A stretch of DNA of 64,000 nt from Dugong dugon (Eukaryota > Chordata > Mammalia > Sirenia > Dugongidae), in assembly GCA_030035585.1 (NCBI GenBank), contig CM057482.1, positions 42,203,501 to 42,267,500 on the forward strand. The letters are read 5' to 3'. How positions within the stretch are numbered: position 1 is the stretch's first letter; the number at the start of each line of letters is the position of its first letter. The translations under genes were made by a program, and so were the position numbers. Positions 1 to 10,650 of the stretch are shown here, piece by piece. The notes beneath the pieces are model-generated. The model did not search any database. It had not been told where the DNA came from and worked only from the letters and a program-made list of their open reading frames with translations.

Positions 1-194
1 TGCAACAGTTAAGCATTCTGGTGCTAACCAAAAGGTTGGCGGTTTGAATCCACACAGCAGCTCCTCAGGAGAAAAACCTGGCAATCTGTTCCTGTAAAGA
101 TTACCACCTAGGATATCCTATGAGGCCATTGTACTATGAGGCCATTGTACTCTGTCACATGGGGTTGCTATGAGTCAAAAATCAACTCTGGCAT
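1..194 (+). mobile_element. AfroSINE, long type, cut by window edge
   Basis: The head reads gctaaccaaaaggttggcgg and the tail gctatgagtcaaaaatcaac, the standard order for a plus-strand copy. The middle contains an exact 16-bp tandem duplication (119-134 and 135-150, unit tatgaggccattgtac) that the other copies here lack. The 5' end lies at or beyond the window start. Confidence 0.85.
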
Positions 195-860
195 TTACTC
201 CTTTCTATTATTTTTCCTTCTATTCGTGTTGACTTTTTAACTTATCATCAAAAGTCAATCTATGTTTGTGTTGATATTGTTCTGTGTTCCTACCAGCTCT
301 TCCTATAATCCTCTGTTCACTTGCCCATATCCACCTAACAACAGCAACAATAGGTGAATATAGACCACAAGAAGGATCATGTCCTTGCTTAATACTTTTT
401 TTTGCGCCACGTTTCCCATTGAAAGTGAAGATCCCTATTCCTTTCACATAGAGAAAATATAAGAGTAGCATTACTTCTAGCCAACATGTACATAAGGCCT
501 CACAGTTAGTTAACAAAGTGCCCTGAAACGTACGTATGACCATCTACCTCTAACATCAAGCGACGTAAGGTAGAGACAAAATACCAGTTTACGTATTACC
601 TAGGCTAAGCTAACCTTAATGCTGAAAACACTGTGCTGTTTCTACTCAGATTTCAATGAGAGGAGAGTCTCAGGATTGAGGCCTCAGGTTCTAAGTTGAA
701 GAGTACGCTGATTGTTAGAGCAAGTAAGGGTCTATTTAGCTTAGCCTACCAAAAAGAGCAGGAGGTCCTTCAACAAAATTCTCACACCTGTTCACCTGAC
801 CCCCAAACACCTCCTGGCAATAATAACCATCGTGACAAAAATAATGATGATAATGGCAAT
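195..860. other. No recognised feature
   Basis: Mixed-composition sequence with short chance ORFs on both strands. None has homology I recognise, exon-like boundaries or a convincing repeat match. The stretch at 840-866 is a loose GAT/AAT-rich patch. Confidence 0.4.
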
Positions 861-865
861 GATGA

Positions 866-930
866 TGCCAAATGCTTATTTTGCACTTACTGTGTGTCAG
901 TCTATTTTGTTTCTACCTGATGTTGCTTGC
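866..930 (-). mobile_element. MIR fragment (possible)
   Basis: The text gcacttactgtgtgtcag resembles the antisense 3' part of MIR (gcacttactatgtgccag). It is short and diverged; the next MIR piece is at 1121. Confidence 0.35.
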
Positions 931-962
931 TCTTGGAGGTAGATGGTCACACATACGTCTCA

Positions 963-1120
963 GGGTACAGTGGCAAAGTGGTTAAGAGCTCGGGCTGCTG
1001 ACCAAAAGGTTGGCAGTTCACATCCACCAGCTGCTCCCTGGAAACCCTATGGGAGCAGTTCTACTCGGTCCTGTAGGGTCACTATAAGTCGGAATCAACT
1101 CGACGGCACACAACAACAAC
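963..1120 (+). mobile_element. AfroSINE, short type
   Basis: A complete short copy: cagtggcaaagtggttaaga head, gctgctgaccaaaaggttgg, a B-box-like gttcacatcc, ggaaaccctatggg, then agtcggaatcaactcgacgg and a caacaacaac end. The (CAA)n end is the RTE-type tail rather than the gggtttggttt end of many other copies. Confidence 0.9.
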
Positions 1121-1850
1121 AATGTGCCAGACAATGTGCTAAGTATGTTGCTGCTGTTGGTGGTTGCCATCAGGTTGGCTCCAACTCATGGTGATATTAT
1201 GTACAACAGAACGAAATACTGCCCAGTCCTGTGCCTTCCTCACTATCATTGGCATGCTTCAGGCTATTGTTGTGGCCACGGTGCCAATACTTTCTATTGA
1301 AGGCTTCCCATGATCTTGTTGGCCTTCTACTTCACCAAACATGATGTCTCCCTCTAGCGACTGGTCTCTCCTGATGTGTCCAAAGTAAGTGAGTCGAAGT
1401 CTGTGGTCCATAGGGTTTTCACTGGCTACTTTTCAGAAGTAGATCACCAGGTCTTTCTTCCTACTCTTAGTCTGAAAGCTCCTCTGAAATCTATCCATCA
1501 TGAGTAACCCTGCTGGTATTTGAAATACTGGTGCCATAGCTTCTAGCATCACAGCAATATGCAAGCCACCACAGTACAACACTGATAAATGGTGGTGGGT
1601 ACTAAGTATATTAAGTCCTAATTATGAATTAGACACTGTCCAAGAATTTTATATACACTAACTTATTGAATCCCTATAATTCCTTTGACAGGTAAGCTCT
1701 ATTATTATCTTCATTTAATAAATAAAGAAATAGAAACAGAAAGGGGTTAAATAACTTGTTCAAGGTTCCACAGCTAGACAATGGAGGCTGGGGAATTGAC
1801 CTAAGGACTTGTTAGGGAGTCTGCCTCTCTAACCCTTTGCTACCAGTGGG
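1121..1850 (-). mobile_element. MIR, split by a younger SINE
   Basis: Antisense MIR text (tgtgccagacaatgtgctaa) at 1121-1146 resumes at about 1603 and runs through gaaatagaaacagaaagggg and aacttgttcaaggttccaca to about 1800-1850. The interruption is the element at 1147-1602. The flanks tgctaagtat and tactaagtat look like its target-site duplication. Confidence 0.7.
1147..1602 (-). mobile_element. RTE-tailed composite SINE, long subtype
   Basis: It begins with the antisense RTE tail (ttggtggttgccatcaggtt, ggctccaactcatgg) and about 240 bp of RTE 3' sequence. The shared SINE middle module follows in antisense (atagggttttcactggctac, aagtagatcaccaggtcttt), then a region ending tggtggtgg. The copy at 26573-26978 has the same order and stops at the same place. 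Relatives with a tRNA-Gly head lie at 36047, 47968, 53445 and 54392. Confidence 0.7.
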
Positions 1851-1878
1851 GGCAGTGGAGAGAGATAAGGTGAGTTAA

Positions 1879-2048
1879 AAACCAAAACCAAACCCATTGC
1901 TATCGAGTCGATTCCGACTCATAGCAATTCTATAGGACAGAGTAGAACTGCCCCACAGGGTTTCCAAGGAGTACCCGTGGATTCAAATTGCTGGCCTTTT
2001 GTTTATCAGCCATGGCTCTTAACCACTATGCCTCCAGGGTTTCCAAGA
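1879..2048 (-). mobile_element. AfroSINE, short type
   Basis: Antisense copy running from accaaaaccaaacccattgc through gagtcgattccgactcatag to ccactatgcctccagggttt. It is flanked by the direct repeat gagttaa (1872-1878 and 2049-2055), read as the target-site duplication. Close to consensus, so relatively young. Confidence 0.92.
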
Positions 2049-2194
2049 GAGTTAATAGAGTCTATTTCAATACTACTGTAATTAATAGAAAGATTTTCAT
2101 TTTTCTGAGTAAAAACTGTCTCCTTTAGTCTTTGCTCACTAGCCCTAAAAAGAATAATAATTATTTCAACTTCAGTGAGACAGTCCTTAAATCA

Positions 2195-2535
2195 AGGGTT
2201 GACAAACTACGGCTCATGGGCCAAATCTGGCTTGCCACTTGTTTTTGTATGGACCATGGGCTAAGAATGGGTTTTGCGTTTTCAAATGGTTGGAAAAAAA
2301 ATCAAAAGGAGAATAATATTTTGTGACATGAGAAAATTATGTGAAATTTAAATTTATGTCCAAAAATAGCTGTATCAGAACACAGTCTCACTTATTTACA
2401 TACTGTCTATGGCTGTTTTCATGCTACAAGGTGAAAATTAAGTGGTTGCAACAAAGACTATATATAGTCCAACAAAGCCTAAAATATTTACTATCTGGCT
2501 CACTACAGAAAATGTTTGCTGACTCTTGCTTTAAA
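2195..2535 (+). mobile_element. hAT-type MITE
   Basis: A non-autonomous DNA element of about 340 bp. The left end aagggttgacaaact matches the reverse complement of the right end gtttgctgactcttgctt, giving imperfect terminal inverted repeats. The interior (gggccaaatctggcttgcca, cctaaaatatttactatctg) matches a mammal-wide hAT MITE that I recognise but cannot name securely. It has no coding capacity. Confidence 0.75.
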
Positions 2536-2685
2536 ATTTGAAGGCAATTTGTCAAGTCCTTTCCTCTCCTCTTTGGCAAACACCTGAAGCCTTCCTCCCT
2601 CTGTTAACCCCTCACCTCTCATCATCTGGGAAAAACCTTCTCTGGAATTTCCATGGTACTATCCCTCTTAAAATAGCACCCAGTG

Positions 2686-3070
2686 ATATATTCATGTAAT
2701 GGAATATTACTCAGCAATAAAAAGAACAAACAACTGATACACACAGCAACATGGATGAATCTCTGAACATTACAAGCCTTACACAAAAGCATTCCTATTG
2801 GATGATTCCATGTGTATGAAGTTCTAGAACAAACAAAACAAATCTATGGTGAAACACATCAGAACGGTGGCTATCTTTGGTGGAATGAGGCAGTGACTGC
2901 CTGGGATGGATATGAAGGAACCCTGGGATGATGGGAATGTTCTAGATCTTGACAGTTGCTTGGGTTACATATGTGTATGCATTTGTCAAAATTTATCAGA
3001 GGTGCATTTGAAATTTACACATTTCACTGTATCTGCCTCAAAAAACAACAATGGGGAAAAAAAAAAAAAA
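2686..3070 (+). mobile_element. L1M 3' end
   Basis: The sequence tggaatattactcagcaata, acatggatgaatctctgaac and atgggaatgttctagatctt follows the 3' UTR of old mammalian L1M elements in the sense direction. It ends near an A-rich stretch at 3055-3070. 5'-truncated and non-coding. Confidence 0.8.
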
Positions 3071-3189
3071 CCCTGTAAGCAAATAATAACCCCAGCTAAT
3101 GAGCTACATGCTGGAATGTTTAGGAGTGAAAGGTATTGATGCCTGCAACTTATTTTAAAATGTATTTAAAAAAAAAAAAAAAACAAGAT

Positions 3190-3365
3190 GATTGGCTGAT
3201 TGAGTAGAGGAATGGACAGACGGCATGATATATGATAAAGCAAGAAGAGTAAAACGTTCATTGTAGAATCTAGGTGGTGGGTATATGGGTGTTCACTGTC
3301 CAAATCTGCCAACTTCTCTCTATGTTTATAATTTTTTATAATAAAATTTATTCTCAAAATAAATT
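3190..3365 (+). mobile_element. L1M-type 3' end, second fragment
   Basis: The phrase aggtggtgggtatatgggtg, followed by tataataaaatttattctc, is the usual end of an L1ME-like element. It sits just after an A run at 3167-3183. Family assignment is from memory. Confidence 0.55.
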
Positions 3366-3436
3366 TTTATAATTGGGAAAGAGGTTAAAAGTAATGCCCA
3401 ATATAAAACAAGCCACTTTTATATATTTTATTTTTT

Positions 3437-4090
3437 TACTCTCCCTTCTTGACCTTGGGTTCCCTATTACCAGCTTTCCTGTCCCTTCCTGCCTTCTAGT
3501 TCTTGCCCCTGGGCTGTTGTGCCCCATTAGTCTCCTTTTGTTTTATGGGCCTGTTTAATCTTTGTCTGAAGGGTGAACCTTGGGAGTGACTTCATTATTG
3601 AGCTAAAAGGGTGTCCAAGGGCCATACTCTGGGGGTTTCTCCAGTCTCTGTCCGGCCAGTAAGTTTGGTCTTTTTTTGTGAGTTAGAATTTTGTTCTACA
3701 TTTTTCTCCAGCTCTGTCCGGGACCCTCTGTTGTCATCCTTGTTAGAGCAGTCAGTGGTGGTAGCCGGGCACCATCTAGCTGTACTGGACTCAGTCTGGC
3801 GGAGGCGGTGGTAGTTGTGGTCCATTAGTCCTCTGGACTAATCTTTTCCTTCTATCTTGTTTTCTTCATTCTCTCTTGCTCCCGAAGGGGTGAGACCAGT
3901 GGAGTATCTTAGACGGCTGCTCATGAGCTTTTAAGACCCCAGACGCTACTCACCAAGGTAGAATGTGGAACATTTTCTTTATAAACTATGTTATGCCAGT
4001 TGAGCTAGATGTTCCCCAAGACCATGGTCCCCACAGCCCTCAGCCCAGCAATTCTGTCCCTCAGGGAATTTGGATGCGTCTATGGAGCTT
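3437..4090 (-). mobile_element. Afrotherian L1 3' UTR, antisense
   Basis: Read on the minus strand it contains gtctggggtcttaaaagctc, atggtgcccggctaccacca and gaccaaacttactggccgga, which I remember from the 3' UTR of an L1 family abundant in elephant. A related plus-strand copy is at 40415-40965 (shared phrases: agaccagacttattgggcta, ctggaggaaccccagaaagc). The final stretch of the 3' UTR is missing on the left side. The ORFs here are chance products of UTR sequence. Confidence 0.65.
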
Positions 4091-5233
4091 CCATGACCTT
4101 GCCTTAAAGCAAGCTACTTTAGGTGTAGTATAAAGTGACACCATCACTTCCCTTTACCTGGAAGCCATTTTATTGTCAGCTTTTATTTTCCTTTAATGCA
4201 AATGTTTGGACCCTGAAAGGTGCTACCTTAGAGACACCTTGGATATAACCACTGGGACTAGTGATGGGAGTGTATTAAATGACAGAATCTAATTTCACGG
4301 CAAAAGGCCAACTTTAATTTCTGCACCGTTTAAAGGTCTGACTCTGTGGTTTATTATAAAAAAGATGCAAAAAATGAACGGCACAGAAACATCCTCAATG
4401 GATGCCTCCATCAAAGTCACTGGTGGGAAATTCCACAAGTGGGTTTATGCTCTTACCTTGTGGAGTTGTAGAAAGAAGAGAAATGTGTTTGATCATGGTT
4501 GAATTCCTGGCCTTTTGAGCCTCACCAGGATGGTGTCATGTATTTCTCATACTACAGCTCGCGATCATTTTACAAACAATATGCTTGCCACTGTTACAAA
4601 CAGAAGATGAGCATGTGTGCATGATAAAAGTTTGAAAAAGTTCTCAAAATATGCAGCCTAATCTCTGGATTAACTGTTTCTTTAAAGGGCCTCTGCAGTG
4701 TATACTCTGCAGGCTGGTTCTGTTGCTTTTATGCAATGCCAGTATTATTAGTAGCAATAACACAACCGCGCTTCAACTATTTGGAGGTCAATTAGCTAGA
4801 AAGTTCTGAATGGAAGCTAAGAACCAAGGAAGTAAGCAAGAGAAATCCCTAAGGCAGTCAAAATAGTTGTGAGAGCATCAACACACCAAGCTCACATATT
4901 TGCTCATGGAAAAGGCTCGAACGCCAACACTTGAAAACCTACAGCACTTAGGCAAAATTCTGATAAGCCTCATTTTCCAGCTCACAGGTTAAGAGCGGCA
5001 CAGTGAAAGCAGTAAGAATCAGAAAAATGATCAGCCACCATTCAAAAATCAAAAAGAACTATAATTTGTGATGACGAAATTTAGGGGCAAAAAACCCACC
5101 TCAAAACTACAAAGGTAACATTTTACCAACTACGTTCCTAAAATTATAGTGCCACCAGATACGAATGATAGTCCTTAACAAATAAAAAAGGAGAGGGGCT
5201 ATCATCGGATACTTTTAGGATATATTGGGTTAA
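4091..5233. other. No recognised feature
   Basis: Unique-looking AT-rich sequence. I see no repeat match, no open frame of note and no splice-bounded exon. Confidence 0.45.
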
Positions 5234-5238
5234 TAGCT

Positions 5239-5448
5239 ATGTTGTTTTTGTTGTTGTGTGCCGTTACGTTGATTCTGACTCATGGTGACCCTGTAGGCAG
5301 AGCAGAACTGCCCCATAGGGTTTCCAAGGCTGTCATCTTTACAGGATTAGATAGCCAAGTTTTTTCTTCCGAGGAGCCATCAGGGTTCCAGCTGCCGACC
5401 TTTCAGTTAGCAGTCGAGTGTCTAACCATCGAACCACCAGTCTCCTTA
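5239..5448 (-). mobile_element. AfroSINE, long type
   Basis: Antisense copy starting at ttgttgttgtgtgccgttac with the tail gattctgactcatggtgacc. The middle is tttccaaggctgtcatcttt and the head ctttcagttagcagtcgagt. Two overlapping ORFs of 65-71 codons here are repeat-derived. Confidence 0.9.
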
Positions 5449-6252
5449 TTATGATTCCAGAGAGTCCTAAAAAGAACATTTGTTTTGGGTTTGTTTGGTT
5501 TTTTTTGTTGCTGTTTTTACTTTTCCCAATCCCCACCCCCTTTTTGTTTTCTCTCCCTTGAATTTGGCTGGGGCTTATCGGTACTGTTTTCTTTCCTCTT
5601 TACCCAGTGGTGTTCATCAGTCTGTCTGAGTCTTCTGGTCTAGGTGTGTGCTGACTTCTCCCATACCCTTCTTTAGACAGATGTTTCCTCTCTTGCCCCA
5701 AAACTTTACATTCCCATTACACAGCAATCTGTTTGGACAACATTTCTGGTTTCTGAGGACAACTTCCAAGTCATCCACATGTTCACGTTCTTTTCCACTC
5801 CCTTCACTTCCCACTTCCTACTTTCTTGTCCAATCTTTTTCCTCTCTGTACTGGATGCCAGGCATTCTAGGCCTGGCCTCCACTTTTAAATCCTTCTTCC
5901 ATTTCCCCTTCCTTTCACAGATTTGCACTGTTTTTGCTGCTCTTATCCTTTGGCATATGTACTTCGTGTCTTGCCAACTACCTCTCCCTCTTCTGCCAAG
6001 TCTAATGCTTAAGTGAGACCCACCTGAAAATCCCCATTTTCTTTCTATCTTCACAGCCCACACCCCTTTACCTTCAGCCTGAATTTCTCCTGAGTGAGCC
6101 CACCAGTCTGCAGGGGTAAAGTTGTTGGGTCTTACTCCCCTCCACTCTGACTCCCTTCTCTAGCCAGTCCCTGCTTGTGGGGCTGTGGGACACCTTGACA
6201 GATAACGTGCACTATCTTGCCAGCACTGGATTTAGGGCCAGGAGATCTGTAA
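5449..6252. other. No recognised feature (pyrimidine-rich)
   Basis: A long C/T-rich stretch, clearest at 5510-6010, produces a 122-codon plus-strand ORF at 5648-6016. Its phenylalanine, leucine and serine bias is what pyrimidine-rich DNA yields by chance. An old L2 remnant is possible but not demonstrable by eye. Confidence 0.4.
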
Positions 6253-6457
6253 TCAGGAGTCCCTGGATGGCGCAAATGGTTAAGCGCTCAGCTATTAATT
6301 GAAAGGTTGGTGGTTTGAATGCACGCAGAGGCGCCTCAGAAGGAAGACTTAGCAATCTATTCCTGAAAGAACACAGCCATTGAAACCTACGGAGTACACT
6401 TGCACTTTGAAACACATGGGGTCTCCATGGGTCAGAATCGACTCAACGGCAACTGAA
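6253..6457 (+). mobile_element. AfroSINE, long type
   Basis: Runs from aggagtccctggatggcgca through gaaaggttggtggtttgaat, the central gcaatctattcctgaaagaa module and cacatggggtctccatgggt to cgactcaacggcaactg. Complete at both ends. Confidence 0.92.
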
Positions 6458-6489
6458 AAATTAAAAAAATGTGTGTTCAGTCTTGAAAG

Positions 6490-6570
6490 CTGCTTCTTAC
6501 TCACTTGGCTCCTTCGCTTAATTCCTCCAAACCTCAGTTTCTACAACTGTAAAACAGCAATATTATTCTT
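6490..6570 (+). mobile_element. MIR fragment
   Basis: cctcagtttctacaactgta followed by aaacagcaatatta matches the sense core of MIR (cctcagtttcctcatctgtaaaatgg). Short and diverged. Confidence 0.5.
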
Positions 6571-6834
6571 GGCCTGATCTATGTCATTGGTGCAAATGGA
6601 GCCAATGAGGCTGCATTAGTGCAACCTCTCCATCAGTTTTAGGATGGGATAGCTTTATTCTTGCATTTGAACACTTGGTTCATATTGAAGTCCTGGGAGT
6701 AGAGCTTCATTCTCTTTTATATTCTTAATTCCTTCTAACACGTATTTGCTTATTTTCCACATAACCCCACAAATTCCCCAACCGAGAATAAATTTATTTC
6801 AGGCACCGCTGCTTGATCAGAGCACAGGCTCCTC
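6571..6834. other. No recognised feature
   Basis: Unassigned interval between two MIR pieces, with only chance ORFs. Confidence 0.4.
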
Positions 6835-7100
6835 AGTAGGGAGTCTGATAGCAAGGTGGTTACGTGCATCATCTCCAGCCTCAAAATCTCTGGCTACAAA
6901 CCTGGCTCCACCATTTATTAGACGGAGGAAATTGGAAAAGTGCACTTAGCCTTTATTTCCTCAGTCTTCTCGTTTCTTAAATGGGGATAATAATAAGTCT
7001 GCCCAACACAGAAGGTTGTTGGGTAGATTATATGAGGGTCCAAGGATGTGCACTCTTAGCACAAACAGAACCTGGAACACGGTAGGGTCTTAATGATGTT
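6835..7100 (+). mobile_element. MIR
   Basis: A nearly complete sense MIR: tRNA-like start agcaaggtggttacgtgcat, then caaacctggctccaccattt, tcttaaatggggataataat and ggttgttgggtagattatat, ending gaacctggaacacggtaggg. MIR was mobilised long ago by L2. Confidence 0.85.
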
Positions 7101-7848
7101 CGTCTCTCGATTATTATGGCTATTACCTGTCCTTTCTGCCATCCTACTTCCGTTTTCTTCTTTGGTTTCTCTATTTTTCACTTCCGTCCACGGGCCTTGC
7201 CTTCCGGTCATCTCACTGGTAGAGGTAGCTGGTGCTCCTGCACACCCAATAAACTCTCAGGGGAAAAGTTCAGGCTTTGAAGCATCCCAGGTCTTCCCCT
7301 GCTTCAGCTGTTGTCTTTGTGGCTCCTCCTTTCCCCTCCAGATTCTTTTCTGGCATCCTCCTCATGTTTTCACTGTCTTCCTGATTAGAGACTATGTCAG
7401 TGTGGCAGGATAATTTACTGATATATTAATTTGTGTTTTTATCTCTGTGTCTGCCGGCTTGCTGCTCTACAAAGGAAGCCAGGCCTCTCTGGGCCTCTGC
7501 CTCAGGGGAGGTTTGTTTTAAGAGGCCAAAGCCAAGACACCTGGCTTTTGTTTCCCTAAAGCCCAGGTTCTGGGAGAGGATAATGCCAGCCCTGGAGGAA
7601 GAGGGGAGAGGCTCAGGGCCTTTGAGAGCAGAGAGAGAGACAAATTGATTGATTCTGAGAAATGGGAAGGGAGTGAAGGAGAGAGGACCAGACCACGAGC
7701 AGGAATTGGCCCCAATTCTTGGCAGCCCCCAGGAAAGTGGCCAGGCTTCAAAAAGGATGGTTTTAAGGTGCATCTAGACCAAATGATGTATTACATTGGG
7801 TAAATCTGTTGCAAAAGACTTCTTTAAAGTTTAAAAAAGAGAAGATGT
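7101..7848. other. No recognised feature
   Basis: Contains overlapping 71-115-codon ORFs on both strands between 7426 and 7773. Opposed overlapping frames with no recognisable domain, start context or splice sites point to chance. No repeat family recognised. Confidence 0.45.
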
Positions 7849-8317
7849 CACTTCGATGACTAAGGCACTCCTGACCCCAACCATAGTCTTTTCAACCACC
7901 TCCTATGCATGCAAAAGCTGGGCAATGCAAAAGGATGGCCAGAGAAGAAACGATGCATTCAAACTGTGGTGTTAGTGAAAAACATTGAATATACCATGGA
8001 CTGCCAGAAGAATGAACACTTCAGATTTTGAAGAAATACAAATACTTTCTAAGGAGAACACTCCTTAGAAGCGAGGATGGTGAGACGTCGGCTTCCTTAC
8101 TTTGGACACATCGTCAGGAACAGCAATCACTAGAAAACGACATCATGGCTAGTACAGAGTCAGCGAAAATGACGGAAACCCTCAATGAGACGGATTGACG
8201 TGATAGCCGCAATATTGGACTCAAACATACCAACAATCATGAAGATGGCGTTGTTCCGTTCTGTTACGCATAAGGTTATCATGAGTCGGAGCTGACTTTA
8301 TGGCTACTAACAACAAC
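7849..8317 (+). mobile_element. RTE-clade LINE, 3' end
   Basis: The phrases atgcatgcaaaagctgggca, taccatggactgccagaaga, ccttactttggacacatcgt and atgagtcggagctgacttta, then ctactaacaacaacagg, follow in sense order the 3' end of the afrotherian RTE LINE. The same element appears antisense at 29968-30632. It is 5'-truncated and its frame is broken by substitutions and indels. Its tail is shared with the AfroSINEs. Confidence 0.8.
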
Positions 8318-8499
8318 AGGCCATGGGATGCTAGACCCAGACCACCAGGCTCAGCAGATGTTCCATCAAATGCCCCCTGCACCCAAGGCACCTGTGGGCA
8401 GTAGAACCACCCAATTAGTGGAACTCATACAGACCGAGGCTGCAGTAACCAGTGCAGACAGGGACAGAGTAAAACTATAAATAATAACCCTGACATTTG

Positions 8500-8680
8500 T
8501 TACCCACCCAAAAGGTGCCAAGCACTGACCTAGCAGCTTTACAAGTATTAGAACTGTTGATCTTCATGACAGCCCTATATTCCCATGTTCACAGATGAGG
8601 AAACTGAAGCACAGAGAAGTTAAGTAACTTGTCCAAGATCACACAGCTAAGAAGTGGCAAGGCCCAGAGTCCAATCAGGT
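8500..8680 (-). mobile_element. MIR
   Basis: Antisense MIR core: ttcacagatgaggaaactga, agcacagagaagttaagtaa, cttgtccaagatcacacagc, then gaagtggcaaggcccagagt. The left part (gccaagcactgacctagcag) is the MIR 3' portion. Confidence 0.88.
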
Positions 8681-8984
8681 AGAAATATGGAAAGAGGCTA
8701 TTGTTTTATTATAAAATATTAAGGATTAAATACCAAACAGGCCAACAACCAACAACAGTGACAATAAAAATACGAGGCCTTCTGAGTGCCATGGGAAAGA
8801 GAACCACAGCAAGGCCTGGAAAAGCAGACTTGCTTCTTTTTTATTTGAGGAGCTTCCATCTAGATATCATCAGCTCTGTGATGCCTGCTCAATTGTAGTT
8901 TTATGATGGAAATATTGTCTTTATTCAGATAAAGCAGAGGCATATATGTGCAGAATATAAAGAGTCAAGCAGAGATACCAGTTC

Positions 8985-9120
8985 TTCCCTTTTTGGCTCT
9001 CCCACTTCCTGACTTACCCTATGTCTATTACTTGACTTTGATGAGTCTCTGTTTCCTCGCTTGTAAAATGGGGATAAAGAAATCACATAGCACAGCAGTT
9101 ATTATCATTGAGTAGCTGTC
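8985..9120 (+). mobile_element. MIR
   Basis: Sense MIR: cccacttcctgacttaccct, then gagtctctgtttcctcgctt and gtaaaatggggataaagaaa. Confidence 0.75.
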
Positions 9121-9150
9121 CAATAATTAGGATCTATTATCACTATCATC

Positions 9151-9311
9151 GGGCACTGGCAGTGCAGTGGTTAAGAGCTACAGCTGCTAACCAAAAGCTC
9201 AGCAGTTTGAATCCACCAGCTGTTCCTTGGAAACCCTACGCGGCAGTTCTCCTCTGTCCTGTATGGTCACTAGGAGTTGGAATTGACTCGACGGCAATGG
9301 GTTTGTGTTTT
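9151..9311 (+). mobile_element. AfroSINE, short type
   Basis: Runs from gggcactggcagtgcagtgg to gactcgacggcaatgggttt. Flanked by near-identical 15-mers, attatcactatcatc before (9136-9150) and attatcatcatcatc after (9312-9326), read as the target-site duplication. Confidence 0.92.
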
Positions 9312-9364
9312 TATTATCATCATCATCCCAGTGGCTAGTCCTGCTTAGCCCTATGCCTACCCAG

Positions 9365-9640
9365 TGGCTTTGGATGCTATTGTTGAGTATTTCTGCATTT
9401 CAGACTCTGTGCTGGGTGCCAAGGAGTCCCTAACCTCAGGACATCCATAGTCCAGGTGGAGGAGAGACACATGAGGGGATCTTTCAGTGCAATATGGTAA
9501 GTGCTATAAATGGGATAATCCCCGTATCTCAAGGGGGCCCAGGGGAAGGGCCCCTAAAAAGACTGCAGGGTGGGAATGAGGGCAGGCTTCCTGCAGAAGT
9601 TAATGGCCCGAGTCTTTACAAATAGCAGTAACCTCTGCAT
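9365..9640 (-). mobile_element. L2 fragment, antisense
   Basis: The order ctgtgctgggtgccaaggag, ggtaagtgctataaatggga, caggcttcctgcagaagtta is typical of antisense L2 3' sequence. Diverged, with no reading frame. Confidence 0.55.
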
Positions 9641-10210
9641 CTCAGTGGGAAGTAAGCTAGGAGCCTCCCCCACTCCCTATCCACCCCTTGTGAATCCCTG
9701 CCGGGCCCAAGCACACTCCTGATACTGCTCCAGGAGTTAATTCGAGAGTTTGGAGCTCTGCATAACTTGCATCATACTGGGACGGGGACCAAGCCAGCAG
9801 TGGAGAAGCCAAGCAAACTCAGGTCTGCTGGCACATTCCTTAAACCCCAATTTCCAGTGCCGCCTTGAGTAAGAGGTGTAAAGGAAATTTTCCATGCGTA
9901 AATTCAGCACATTGACCACGTGACATAAAGAGGAAATGTAATGTGGGATTCTGATTGGCAAAGTTCAAAAACCTCTGATTTATATATCCAGATATAGATC
10001 TGCAGTCTATTAAGAGGACTAGACTTCCAAAATCCAGAAGTTGTGAAGAAATGCTTGCCTTGCACATCGAAGAGAAAAGACAGCACCAAAATGCCACTCT
10101 TGAGAAAAGACTTAGTTCCCAGGGCAAAACATATGCATTCAATGAGATCAAGGACCAACTCAACTTTTCTCTTTACCTATAATTTTAAATTCCCCTGACA
10201 GATGTTTGTG
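9641..10210. other. No recognised feature
   Basis: Three overlapping minus-strand ORFs (74-107 codons, 9737-10163) share the same DNA in different frames. They lack recognisable domains and I treat them as chance. Confidence 0.45.
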
Positions 10211-10446
10211 AGTCCCCAGGTGGTGTGAAATGTCCCTGGGTGTCACAAAGGTTTGTGCTCATCTACTAATGCAAAGGTTGGTGGTTCAAAACCACCCAGC
10301 AGTGTCACAGAAGAAGGGCCTGGCAATCTGCTTTCATCAAGATTATAGCCAAGATTATAGCCAAGAAAACCCTAAGCACAGTTCTACTCTGTAACATGTG
10401 GGGTGTCCATGAATCGGAATCAACTCGATGGCAATGGTTTTGGTTT
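10211..10446 (+). mobile_element. AfroSINE, long type
   Basis: Sense copy with gcaaaggttggtggttcaaa, agaagggcctggcaatctgc and cggaatcaactcgatggcaa. It has an extra 12-bp tandem duplication, aagattatagcc at 10339-10350 and 10351-10362. It lies directly upstream of another sense copy. Confidence 0.88.
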
Positions 10447-10450
10447 AGTT

Positions 10451-10650
10451 TCTGGGTGGTGTGAAAGGTGAACATGCTTAGCCACTAATTGAAAGGTTAG
10501 AAGTTTGAGTCCATTGAGAGGCACCTTGGAAGAAAGGCCTGGCAATCTACTTCTGTAAAAAACATCAGCCATTAGAAACCCTATGGAGCACAATTCTAGT
10601 CTGACACACATGGGGTCACCCATGAGTGCAGGTCAACTCAATAGCAACTA
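10451..10650 (+). mobile_element. AfroSINE, long type
   Basis: Starts tttctgggtggtgtgaaagg, contains gaaaggttagaagtttgagt and gaaaggcctggcaatctact, and ends caactcaatagcaactagt. Head-to-tail with the copy at 10211-10446, with almost no spacer. Confidence 0.88.

Noticed and set aside
5648-6016. 122-codon plus-strand ORF
   Set aside because: Pyrimidine-rich DNA gives a long F/L/S/P-biased frame by chance. There is an opposing ORF, no domain and no splice sites.
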